A stretch of DNA of 59,412 nucleotides. It comes from Rhodoferax sp. (GTDB lineage: Bacteria > Pseudomonadota > Gammaproteobacteria > Burkholderiales > Burkholderiaceae_C). Of this stretch, positions 1 through 8,812 are shown piece after piece. The notes below the pieces were generated by a model. It was not told where the DNA came from, made no database searches, and worked only from the letters and a program-made list of their open reading frames with translations. How positions within the stretch are numbered: position 1 is the first letter of the stretch; each line of letters begins with the position of its first letter. The DNA is taken from NCBI GenBank assembly GCA_020048895.1, contig JAIFLV010000017.1:1-59412 (forward strand), given 5' to 3'. Made by a program: the position numbers and the translations under genes.

Positions 1-2
1 TG

Positions 3-2549
3 ACGGGATCAGGTCAGTCGATTACAGCAGGGGCAAAGCTAACTGCCCCCAGCCCTATCACCCCCAAGACGGTATCCATCGTGGCTGGTGGAACAACTTT
101 CACCGACACGGGCGAGGGCATCTTGGTGCAAGGTGTCACCAGCGTCGGCACGGTCAACTATGTGACGGGCGTGGTCGAGTGGTCGGCAACGAGTCCCAAC
201 TACGGGTATCAGTCGACAGCGTTCAGCTTCAAGCCTGCCACGCTGACCACTGCGACGGCACACACTGCCTCGCTAAAGATCACCATTGCCAACCAAGGTC
301 TGGCCTTCACGCAGGTTCTAGTGCCACCTCCCGGCCCGGGCAGCGTCTCGCTCAGTTATCTTGCACAGGGTCGCTGGTACACACTGCGTGACAACCTGAA
401 CGGCAAGCTGTCTGGTGGTGATAACGGCTACGGCATTGGGACGATCAACTACGTTACCGGCTCGATCAATTTGACGCTGGGCGCGATCCCCGACATCGAC
501 TCGCACATCCTCTACGATTGGGGTGATGCTCATTCTGCAACGCCAGTTGCCTCGACCAGCAAGCTGTTCACAGTACTCACTCCAGATCACAATGTTACGC
601 TGGCTGGTGTCACACTGACATGGACAACCAACGGTACAAACTACACCGCGACATCCGATTCATTCGGTGTCATTACGGGCGATGCTGAAGGCAGCGTGCA
701 GGGTGGCAAGATCGAGTTTGCCCCCAACGTGTTTCCATCGAGCGTTGTGCATGTTGCGTACACAGGCACACTGGTCACCACACCGCAGTCAGGTATCACT
801 TCAAACGGTTCTGGTTTCTACACGTTGCTATCTCTGCCAATGGTAGAAGGATCACTGGTAGCAGCGATTACCTTGGGTGCATCACCTGATCGGTGGTATC
901 GTTTTTCTGAACAGAACTGCAAAGTGTATGACCGTGCAGGCGTGCTCTACGTGAAGTACACCAACTTCCAAGGACAGCATGAACTCGCTATTGGCACGAT
1001 CAACTACACCACTGGTGCAGTGTTCATGCCTATTGCGCTTACTGTTACAGCCCAAGATACTTGGAACTGGACTAACAACTCTGGCACACCCATAGTAGTG
1101 AGCACAACACCACTGTCAACGATCTATTACGCAGTAGGTTCCTCCGCTTCGTATACCCAAGACATCACACCCGGTGTGTACACGATGGCGACACCTAACT
1201 CAGGTGGCTCGATGGTGTCAACGTCACCGATGTTCGATGTCGGTGGTGTGCTCTACACCGCGACGGCTGGTGGGATCAACAAAGGCTGGGACGCGAAGAC
1301 CGGCACGCCGACAGTGGCTGCAGGCACCAGTGCAAGCGACGGCAAGATCACGCTGACCAGCCTGCCTGCAAACTTCTCCAACTCTGTGGTGTGGTCGAAC
1401 CTCGCTGATGACCAATCACCGGGCATGATTACCAGCGGCGTGTTCCGCGCTGGCACTGCACCGCTGAAGACCGGCGTGTTTCAACTGCAGTCGCCTATCA
1501 TCATTGATGAGGTTCCCGGGACTCGCATTGGCAACGGCAATGACGCTGGCGTGATCTCAGGGACCATCACTGGAACCGTCGATTACACCCGGGGCATTGT
1601 GTACTTTGAGACTGTTGACCCCATCAATGCAGTCGACCTCTCCTACAACGCTGTTTTCCTCGCGTACCTGCCCATCGATCAGACACTGCTCGGCATCGAT
1701 ACCAGCCGTCTCCCGCTGGACGGCAAGGTGCCCATCTATCGCACGGGCGATCTGGTGATTGTTCACAACACGGTGAGCACTGCATTGGTCAACCCCGTGG
1801 TGAAGGACACACCCTACGACATGGGTCGCGTGCGCCTCTCATCGGTACGCATCAAGGACTCACTGGGCGTGGTGCTGCCAGACACGCTGTACACCGTCGC
1901 GCTCAACGCTGGCACCGTCACTGTGCCGCTCGCATCGAACATCACTGCCTACACGCAGCCGTTCACCGTCGAGCACCGCATCGAAGACATGCTGCTCTGC
2001 GCGAGTGCTGATATCTCGGGCCAGTTGAAGTTCACGCGCAGCCTGACGCACAACTTCCCGATGACCACCAGCTTCGTATCCAGCGCGATGCCGTTCGGTG
2101 ACCTGTTCGCTCGGACCTACAACTTCATCGAGCAGAGCACATGGACAAACGTGTGGTCGAACACCATGCTGGGTTCGCAGATCAACGCCAACTTCAACGA
2201 AGCGTTGTACCCGATTGTGGTGACCAACGCTGGCGCGATAAAAGAGCGTTGGGCACTGATCTTTACCAGTGCGATTGCGTTCAACATCGTCGGCGAGTCG
2301 GTGGGCATTATCGGTACTGGGTCAACCAGTGTCACCTGTGCTCCACCTAACCCGGCCACGGGCGTGCCCTACTTCTCAATACCCCCGCTAGGGTGGGGAA
2401 TCGGTTGGGCTGTAGGTAACGTACTCCGATTCAATACTGATGCCTGCGGTGCCCCATTCTGGCCTGTTCGCACGGTACTCCAAGGCCCAGCCTCGCTGGA
2501 CTCCGACAAATTCACTATCGCATTTCGCGGTGATGTAGACAGGGCATAA
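3..2549 (+). CDS. Phage structural protein, beta-rich, 5' end outside window
   Basis: The reading frame is already open at the first bases, so the gene starts left of the window and the GTG at 81 is unlikely to be its start. At least 848 codons are seen. The product is rich in Thr, Ser, Gly and Val, with no membrane segment or enzymatic motif. A short motif, roughly GTxNYxTGxVxx, recurs about four times (for example GTVNYVTGVVEW, GTINYVTGSINL, GTINYTTGAVFM, GTVDYTRGIVYF), as in beta-structured tail or baseplate proteins. It is followed 2 bp later by the next gene of the same late operon. Placement in a tail module is inferred from the neighbours, which include a tail-hub-like protein and a LamG adhesin. 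The exact role is unknown. Confidence 0.6.
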   Translation, partial: TGSGQSITAGAKLTAPSPITPKTVSIVAGGTTFTDTGEGILVQGVTSVGTVNYVTGVVEWSATSPNYGYQSTAFSFKPATLTTATAHTASLKITIANQGLAFTQVLVPPPGPGSVSLSYLAQGRWYTLRDNLNGKLSGGDNGYGIGTINYVTGSINLTLGAIPDIDSHILYDWGDAHSATPVASTSKLFTVLTPDHNVTLAGVTLTWTTNGTNYTATSDSFGVITGDAEGSVQGGKIEFAPNVFPSSVVHVAYTGTLVTTPQSGITSNGSGFYTLLSLPMVEGSLVAAITLGASPDRWYRFSEQNCKVYDRAGVLYVKYTNFQGQHELAIGTINYTTGAVFMPIALTVTAQDTWNWTNNSGTPIVVSTTPLSTIYYAVGSSASYTQDITPGVYTMATPNSGGSMVSTSPMFDVGGVLYTATAGGINKGWDAKTGTPTVAAGTSASDGKITLTSLPANFSNSVVWSNLADDQSPGMITSGVFRAGTAPLKTGVFQLQSPIIIDEVPGTRIGNGNDAGVISGTITGTVDYTRGIVYFETVDPINAVDLSYNAVFLAYLPIDQTLLGIDTSRLPLDGKVPIYRTGDLVIVHNTVSTALVNPVVKDTPYDMGRVRLSSVRIKDSLGVVLPDTLYTVALNAGTVTVPLASNITAYTQPFTVEHRIEDMLLCASADISGQLKFTRSLTHNFPMTTSFVSSAMPFGDLFARTYNFIEQSTWTNVWSNTMLGSQINANFNEALYPIVVTNAGAIKERWALIFTSAIAFNIVGESVGIIGTGSTSVTCAPPNPATGVPYFSIPPLGWGIGWAVGNVLRFNTDACGAPFWPVRTVLQGPASLDSDKFTIAFRGDVDRA

Positions 2550-2551
2550 AG

Positions 2552-3697
2552 ATGACAACGAAACTCTATACCAGCGACATGCTTGGCGCACCCGTTTTGA
2601 ACGGTGCCATTGGGTCGCTTATCAACCTGCTCGATGCGGTGCTGGTCAACGGCTTTGGTCTAGTCACTAGTTCAGGTGTCAGCGTTACCGGGTCAGTCGC
2701 AACGATGACTTTCGGTGTTGCGCACCCGTTCAGCGTTGGCACTGTTGCGTTGATTGCTGGTGCGACACCCGCAGGTTTGAACGGTGAGCAGCGGGTGTTG
2801 ACATCGACCCCAACCACGATCACATGGACAACGGCTGCAGCGGCTGGCGCGGCCACTGGAACGATCACTGCTGCGGTGGCCGGGGCAGGGTGGACAAAGC
2901 CCTACAGCGGCACCAATCTGGCAGCGTACAAGATCACTGATGTGACCGGCACCGGGTGCTACCTGAAGGTCGATGACACGGTCACATTGACCTCGCGTGT
3001 AACTGGCTACGAGTCGATGACGGCCATCGCAGCGGGTACGGGACTGTTCCCAACCGTTGCCCAGTGGGCGGCACCGGGCCTGTTCTGGTCGAAGTCAAAC
3101 ACGACGGCTACGGCAACGCCTTGGCAGATCGTAGCTGACAGTCGCGGGTTCTACTACTTCCCCAAGAACTCTATTGCCGCTGCAGAGCATCAAGCCAACT
3201 ACTTTGGCGACATCAACTCGCTCAAGAGCAACGATCCTTATGCCTGCGTGCTGCGTGGTAATACAGCATCGCGTGCTGGTTCTGCAGCAGCATATACCGA
3301 TGACCTCGCGTACTCGGATGCCTCGCAGACTGCTGACGGTCTATACATGCCCCGTGCCGCCACGGCAGTTGGTACAGCGCAGAAGAACTTCAACGTCAAC
3401 ACGATGAACATAGGCGTGGCACTTGTCCACTACAGCGGAACTGTGGGGTTCGCTTACCCATCATCTGTTGACAACGCGCTGATGCTAGGTCAGGTCGCGG
3501 TGTACTCAGCAGTGGGTGTTCGCGGGTTCATGCCGGGTATGTACCTGAGTCCTCAACTCTGCACCACTTCGTTCGCTACGGGCGACAAAGTTGAGGGCAC
3601 TGGTGCGTTGGCTGGCAAGTCAGTGCGAGTGATCAAGATCGGTGCGCTCACAGGCAACGCAGTGGTGTTCGTAGATACGATTTCAAACTGGAGATAA
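2552..3697 (+). CDS. Putative phage structural protein (381 aa)
   Basis: ATG start 2 bp after the upstream stop, preceded by a weak purine stretch. The product is Ala/Gly/Thr-rich and beta-type, without a signal peptide, membrane segment or recognised catalytic motif. Its first half contains a stretch reading like a small beta-sandwich (around residues 35-90, with VSVTGSVATMTFGVAHPF). The second half mentions many aromatic and Gly residues typical of virion proteins. It lies between two large structural genes with almost no spacing, so it is very likely co-translated with them. I do not recognise the family. Assignment to the virion is from context only. Confidence 0.55.
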   Translation: MTTKLYTSDMLGAPVLNGAIGSLINLLDAVLVNGFGLVTSSGVSVTGSVATMTFGVAHPFSVGTVALIAGATPAGLNGEQRVLTSTPTTITWTTAAAAGAATGTITAAVAGAGWTKPYSGTNLAAYKITDVTGTGCYLKVDDTVTLTSRVTGYESMTAIAAGTGLFPTVAQWAAPGLFWSKSNTTATATPWQIVADSRGFYYFPKNSIAAAEHQANYFGDINSLKSNDPYACVLRGNTASRAGSAAAYTDDLAYSDASQTADGLYMPRAATAVGTAQKNFNVNTMNIGVALVHYSGTVGFAYPSSVDNALMLGQVAVYSAVGVRGFMPGMYLSPQLCTTSFATGDKVEGTGALAGKSVRVIKIGALTGNAVVFVDTISNWR

Positions 3698-3698
3698 G

Positions 3699-6600
3699 AT
3701 GGCACAGTACTGGCGACTCACGGGCATCAGCACCCGTCTAAACGGTGCGCTCGAACTCTCGGAGTTGCAAGTCTACGAGGGTGGCTCGAAGGTCACCGGC
3801 ACGCTGACCTGTACTGCTCCCGGCAGCATTGCTGCACTGAGTGACTCGGTAACCAGCGCAGTGGTGTCATGGGCCTACGAGGTGCATAGCGCACCCGGGT
3901 TCGCATTGGTATGGGACTTTGGTGCAACCGCTGTTGTAGCCCCTGCGCTGCGCCTTGGTGGCGGCAACAGCATCGATACGTTCCCGCAAGACATGATCAT
4001 GCAGTCCTCTGCAGATGGGCTGGTGTGGGCGAACTATAAAAGCGTGGTCGGTATCACATACCCCGGCAATCTGACGCTCAGCGATCCAGCTACGCAAGAA
4101 GTGGTTGTGGCAACTGATGCGCTCTTTGACAGCGTAACCTTGCTTCTGCATGGCGAGGCTTTTACCGACTACAGTAAAACACCAAAGACTATTACAGGAA
4201 ATACAACCGCTATAAGTACTGCTGTCTATAAATTTGGAACAGGCTCTTACCTGTTCAGTACAAGCAGTGTTTCAATTCCAACGTCACTCGATTGGTATTT
4301 AAGCGGAGACTTCACAATTGAATTGTGGGTTAAGCCTACGAACACTTCAGTAACGAACTATGTTATTGGAAGAGGGCTGAGCGGTACGCAAAAAGATTGG
4401 GACTTGATCATCACCAATGCTGGTGCCCTCTCATTCACATTCTGGCAAGGTGACACAAATGCGTCTACGGTACAGACCGCGATTGGAGTGATCGTTCAAG
4501 ATACTTGGCAACACATTGCAGTCTCGAGATCGACTGGCACAGCAACCATATTTGTTGATGGGGTATCTTGTGTAAGCGGCAGTTCAGTCAACAGACTTGA
4601 CTACAACATAGGGTGGCCTGTTTTGCTTGGGCACTCGCCTAGTTCTACCTATCCGTATTCAGGATATATGGACGATGTTCGTGTCACCAACGCCGCTCGC
4701 TACACCGCAGCTTTCACACCTCCGACTGCTGCGTTTCCAAATAGTGCGCCGGTTGCTGAACCAAACGCAGACCCGCTGTGGAGTCAGGTTGTCCTTGCGA
4801 TGACGATGAACGATGCCACTGATCTGAAGGGGCATGTAGCAGTGCGAACTGTGGGCAATGTGTTTGTAGCAGGCAAGTTCGGTAATGCAATAAATTGCAC
4901 GGTAAGCACAACTGAAATTGGATTCACGTATGCGCCTGAGTTCAATCTCGGGAGTGGCGACTTCACAATCGATTTCTTTTACGCAAAGAATGACAACTCA
5001 GAAGGAGGAGGGCTAGTTTCGCAGCTTGGACCCGTTCATGCGTCTTACTTCATAACGAGGGGCACCAGCAACTCACTCAAACTAACTTTCTATACCGCAG
5101 CCAGTTTCGGTGGGCAGACTGATGTCTACACAGCAGCGGACGTTGTGCCTGCCATTGGTACATTTAAGCACTACGCAGTGGTTCGTACAGGGGGGTTTAT
5201 TCAATGGTATGTTGACGGTGTTGCGAGCGGTACTGCAGTGGCAGTAGCTGCTGCCATCTATGCATCTAACGGTGACCTTGCCGTGTTCGCAAACAACGGA
5301 AATGTGCCAGCGTGCAGGGGCACTCTTGACGATGTACGCATCACCAAGGCCGCACGCTGGACTGCGAACTTCACAGCACCCATCGTATCGTTCGCGCCTG
5401 ACTACGATCCGCACTGGGCCAATACCATCGTCGCCATGCACATGAACGATGCGGTTGATCTGAAGGGGCACACGGTAACCCCTACGAACGCTGTGTATGC
5501 GGCTGCAGTGGTCGGCAACGGAATACGAGGCAACTCCGTTGGCACGACTACTACCGTGGTTGTTGACACGGGTGCTGACCTGAGTCTTCCCGCAGACTTC
5601 ACGATTGATTTTCACCTTGCTCTGCATGAAAACAATAACAACCCATTTGTGTATCAAGGCACTGCAGGTAACACGTGTTTCTACATCAGTTACGACAGTG
5701 GCAATTCTCGGCTCATGGCTGGCCTATACACTGGGCCAAACAACACGCTCGCGTTTTACCCCTATTCAGGTCAAACCGTTGTAGCGAATAGTACGTTTCA
5801 CCACTACGCGCTTATCAAGTCAGGCTCATCTGTGCAGTGGTACAAAGACGGTGTTGCGTCAGGATTTTCTGTCACGGTTACTGCTGCAATCAACCCTACC
5901 GCTGAACCGCTTCGACTATTCTCCACAACGCTGATCGGTGGCACCAAGGTCGACTGCACGCTGGATGAGTTTCGTATCACCAAGGCCGCACGCTGGACTG
6001 CTGCGTTCACACCTCCTACCAGTGCGTTCTTGGAAGGCGCACCGGCCACCACAGACGTTCTGTGGGATCAAGTTGTGTTGGCGATGCGTATGGAGGATGC
6101 CACTGATCTGAAGGGGCACACAGCAAGCCTAGTGACTGCTGAGTTTACTGGTAACGGAATGTTTAATAAGGGTTCTACACCGACTATTTTTAACATTGCA
6201 GGAGCGAGTAATAGTTGCGGAGTTCGATTTCCTGCCAGCGCAGATTGGTACTTTGGAACTGGTGACTTCACTATTGACTTCTGGTACACCCGTACCAGTG
6301 ACACTGGGGACAACCGTGGAATCATTAGCGGCAACGGGTGGGACGTTAACACCAACCATTCAAGCGGTGGAAACATCATCTTCAGAAAGTATGCTGGCCC
6401 ATCTCGCACGACAATTAGCAATGTAATTACAACCTACGGGTTTTTACCTCTGAACACTCCTGCACACGTAGCTATTGTTGGCTACAACGCTGGAACATAT
6501 TTCAAGGTATTTATTAACGGTGTCATGCGAGCAGGGCAGTGGCCCCTGTCTGCAGGCACCTACGACGGTGCGTCTGCGTTGGACATACTAGGTGCAGACC

Positions 6601-8417
6601 TCACCTTTGATGCACCTAGTTGCGTACTAGATGACCTTCGCATAACGAAGGGCACCGCTCGCTGGATCGAGGATTTCACGCCACCTACCGCTGCATTCCT
6701 TGAGGGTGGTGCTGCGCCTATAGATGCCTTCTGGAACGACACCGTGCTCGCCATGCACATGGAGGATGCTGTTGACTTGAAGGGGCACCCTGCAGTTCAA
6801 AATGGTTGGGGCAATGGTGCGCTCACTGCAGTTGCAGGTAAGTTTGGCAACGCGATGTCGATAACCACGACGATGGTTGACTTGTCGATGCCCTACGCTG
6901 CTGATCTGCAGCTTGGGTCAGGAGACTTCACTATTGATTTCTGGTTAGACCCTACCACAACCGCCACAACCGGCACGATCATTGGCTGCACTACAAGCAG
7001 TAACTGCTCCTTTCTAATTTATTTAGAAGGGAACAACGATAGAGTGCATGGAGCCTTTTATACGGCAGGAGGTTTCGCAGCAAGTACCGAGGTCTGGAGT
7101 CCCGCAGCTTCACTTTTAGATGGCACCTACAGGCATGTTGCGATTGTACGAACTGCAGGGTTCTTAACAATATACACAAATGGTGTGGCAGGCACGCCTG
7201 TCGCAATATCAGGTTCAGTTTGGGACTGCGCTGGACGCTTATCCATTGGTTACTGCGGCCCGGGTGTTGGGCTTAGCACTCCTGCAAAGATTGACGATCT
7301 CCGAATCACCAAGGCCGCACGCTGGACTGCGAACTTCACGCCACCCACTGCGAAGTTCCCAGAGGTTGGGCCAGCGTTGGTGGATGAGTTCTGGGGTAGT
7401 GTCGCGCTGCTTGTTCAACCCGGTGCAAGCCTTACCGATATCAAGTCAGGGATAGTGCCTGCACTCGCAGTGTCAGCCAACACGCTACCTACAGTTGCTG
7501 CGACAGGTCCGTTCGGAGGTGGCTGCGCCGACTTTACCTATATCGCTGGTGGGAACTCATCAGGGATGACATACACCTCTACTGCATTCAATGTAACGAA
7601 CGCATCGACGTTTTCGCTTGAGTTTTGGTTTTATCCCAGAACCATAAGTGCGACATATCAGCAGAACTTAGTAGCGATTGGTGACAGAAACGCAACTGGA
7701 GTTTGTATCTATACAAACACAGACGGAACTATTATCTGTTTTGCTCAAGGTAGCCTAACTATTACTGGTTCGGTAGTGGCATTGAACACTTGGCACCACA
7801 TAGCATTGTGCTTTAGCAATGGCGCACTCGCCTTATTTGTTGACGGTATTAAATACTCTAATACGTCAACTCTGATCACTGTAACAACCTCGATACTTCG
7901 CGTTGGTCGACTTACGGGCTTCGACTGCATCGATGGCAAGATTGCAGGCATTCGATTCACTTCTGGCGTGCTTCGCTACACTGCAAACTTCACGCCACCT
8001 ACCGCAGCCTTCCCTGAGACAAACGGAGTCGTGATTGACTTCCTCGCAGTTGATGCTTACACCAACCGCGCACGCAGCCTGAACACGCCTATCCTGTTCA
8101 ACAGTCAGACCGCTCAGACGTTCGGTGCGTACACCGTGATGACCAACGTGATCTTCGCTGACACGCAGGACGGTGGGCTGGGCATGATCAGCGGCACTGT
8201 GAAGGAAAAGCATGTGCCATCGAACCTGCCACTGCACCGCAAAGTCTGGCTGGTCGAGCAGCGCAGCCAGCGCGTGATCCGCGAAACATGGAGCGACGAG
8301 ACTACGGGCAACTACAGTTTCACCGGCATCAAAATTGGCCCACTGTATACAGTGATTGCATTCGATTACACAGGCGCATACCGTGCCGTGATTTCTGATT
8401 CTCAAGGAGCAGTATGA
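3699..8417 (+). CDS. Phage adhesin with discoidin-like head and six LamG repeats
   Basis: A 1572-residue protein starting 1 bp after the previous stop. Residues 1-130 (QYWRLTGISTRLNGALELSE and following) resemble a discoidin/F5-8C-like carbohydrate-binding domain. From about residue 145 to 1430 follow six concanavalin-A/LamG-like units of about 215-220 residues, each with a GDFTIDFW-type strand, a WYVDG/IFVDG turn and the ending DDxRITKAARWTAxFTPPTA (near residues 324, 543, 755, 977, 1199 and 1417). Repeats 2-5 begin with a D-x-W-x-x-x-V/I-x-A-M-x-M-x-D-A-x-D-L-K-G-H block. The last 75 residues look like a small beta domain (GNYSFTGIKIGPLY). LamG domains in phage proteins usually bind glycans, so this is a candidate host-recognition fibre or spike. 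Binding specificity cannot be read from sequence. Confidence 0.7.
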   Translation: MAQYWRLTGISTRLNGALELSELQVYEGGSKVTGTLTCTAPGSIAALSDSVTSAVVSWAYEVHSAPGFALVWDFGATAVVAPALRLGGGNSIDTFPQDMIMQSSADGLVWANYKSVVGITYPGNLTLSDPATQEVVVATDALFDSVTLLLHGEAFTDYSKTPKTITGNTTAISTAVYKFGTGSYLFSTSSVSIPTSLDWYLSGDFTIELWVKPTNTSVTNYVIGRGLSGTQKDWDLIITNAGALSFTFWQGDTNASTVQTAIGVIVQDTWQHIAVSRSTGTATIFVDGVSCVSGSSVNRLDYNIGWPVLLGHSPSSTYPYSGYMDDVRVTNAARYTAAFTPPTAAFPNSAPVAEPNADPLWSQVVLAMTMNDATDLKGHVAVRTVGNVFVAGKFGNAINCTVSTTEIGFTYAPEFNLGSGDFTIDFFYAKNDNSEGGGLVSQLGPVHASYFITRGTSNSLKLTFYTAASFGGQTDVYTAADVVPAIGTFKHYAVVRTGGFIQWYVDGVASGTAVAVAAAIYASNGDLAVFANNGNVPACRGTLDDVRITKAARWTANFTAPIVSFAPDYDPHWANTIVAMHMNDAVDLKGHTVTPTNAVYAAAVVGNGIRGNSVGTTTTVVVDTGADLSLPADFTIDFHLALHENNNNPFVYQGTAGNTCFYISYDSGNSRLMAGLYTGPNNTLAFYPYSGQTVVANSTFHHYALIKSGSSVQWYKDGVASGFSVTVTAAINPTAEPLRLFSTTLIGGTKVDCTLDEFRITKAARWTAAFTPPTSAFLEGAPATTDVLWDQVVLAMRMEDATDLKGHTASLVTAEFTGNGMFNKGSTPTIFNIAGASNSCGVRFPASADWYFGTGDFTIDFWYTRTSDTGDNRGIISGNGWDVNTNHSSGGNIIFRKYAGPSRTTISNVITTYGFLPLNTPAHVAIVGYNAGTYFKVFINGVMRAGQWPLSAGTYDGASALDILGADLTFDAPSCVLDDLRITKGTARWIEDFTPPTAAFLEGGAAPIDAFWNDTVLAMHMEDAVDLKGHPAVQNGWGNGALTAVAGKFGNAMSITTTMVDLSMPYAADLQLGSGDFTIDFWLDPTTTATTGTIIGCTTSSNCSFLIYLEGNNDRVHGAFYTAGGFAASTEVWSPAASLLDGTYRHVAIVRTAGFLTIYTNGVAGTPVAISGSVWDCAGRLSIGYCGPGVGLSTPAKIDDLRITKAARWTANFTPPTAKFPEVGPALVDEFWGSVALLVQPGASLTDIKSGIVPALAVSANTLPTVAATGPFGGGCADFTYIAGGNSSGMTYTSTAFNVTNASTFSLEFWFYPRTISATYQQNLVAIGDRNATGVCIYTNTDGTIICFAQGSLTITGSVVALNTWHHIALCFSNGALALFVDGIKYSNTSTLITVTTSILRVGRLTGFDCIDGKIAGIRFTSGVLRYTANFTPPTAAFPETNGVVIDFLAVDAYTNRARSLNTPILFNSQTAQTFGAYTVMTNVIFADTQDGGLGMISGTVKEKHVPSNLPLHRKVWLVEQRSQRVIRETWSDETTGNYSFTGIKIGPLYTVIAFDYTGAYRAVISDSQGAV
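4130..8030 (+). repeat. Six tandem coding repeats (LamG units)
   Basis: Units of about 650 nt inside the adhesin gene. The unit ends are nearly identical at DNA level in three copies: the block ATCACCAAGGCCGCACGCTG begins at 5340, 5976 and 7305 and identity extends on both sides. The unit interiors differ strongly. Such a pattern allows unit gain, loss or exchange by homologous recombination. Confidence 0.75.
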
Positions 8418-8812
8418 CCGCACCCCTTTCACTTGTTTGCCGTCAGGCGCGAGTCAACGCAGTTCGCGCAATCATCGACGGTGGAGCGATGTGGGCCTAC
8501 GAAGGCACACCTCCTGCCACGCCTGAGACAACGACGGCTGCACTGCTTGTCGGCAGGATCGATCTTGCTGCTACTGCAGGCACAGTCGGTGCCGCTGGCA
8601 ACGTGGCAACGCTCACCCTCACATGCCCACGGGTCGCTGCAGCAGATGCCACTGGCCTCATCGGCTGGGTGCGTTTCGTTGACTCAGCCGGTGCTGGCGT
8701 TATGGACTTGGTTGCAGGCATCGGGGGTTCACTTGCCCCGGCGATATTCAGCGATCTGCAGGCATACACTGGCGGCGAGTTGCAGTTAGTTTCCTGTGTC
8801 ATCTCCGAATGA
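8414..8812 (+). CDS. Small phage protein (132 aa), unknown function
   Basis: The start overlaps the adhesin stop in an ATGA arrangement, so translation is probably coupled. The protein is Ala/Gly-rich, soluble, with no recognised motif. The segment ATLTLTCPRVAAADATGLIG suggests a beta fold. It lies between the large adhesin and the tail-hub-like gene and overlaps the latter by 17 bp. An assembly, accessory or connector role in the tail tip is plausible but is inferred only from position. Confidence 0.5.
   Translation: MTAPLSLVCRQARVNAVRAIIDGGAMWAYEGTPPATPETTTAALLVGRIDLAATAGTVGAAGNVATLTLTCPRVAAADATGLIGWVRFVDSAGAGVMDLVAGIGGSLAPAIFSDLQAYTGGELQLVSCVISE

Noticed and set aside
5082..5657. 191-codon open frame on the minus strand inside the adhesin gene
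   Set aside because: It mirrors a well-supported coding region with repeated domains, has no ribosome site and no recognisable protein features.
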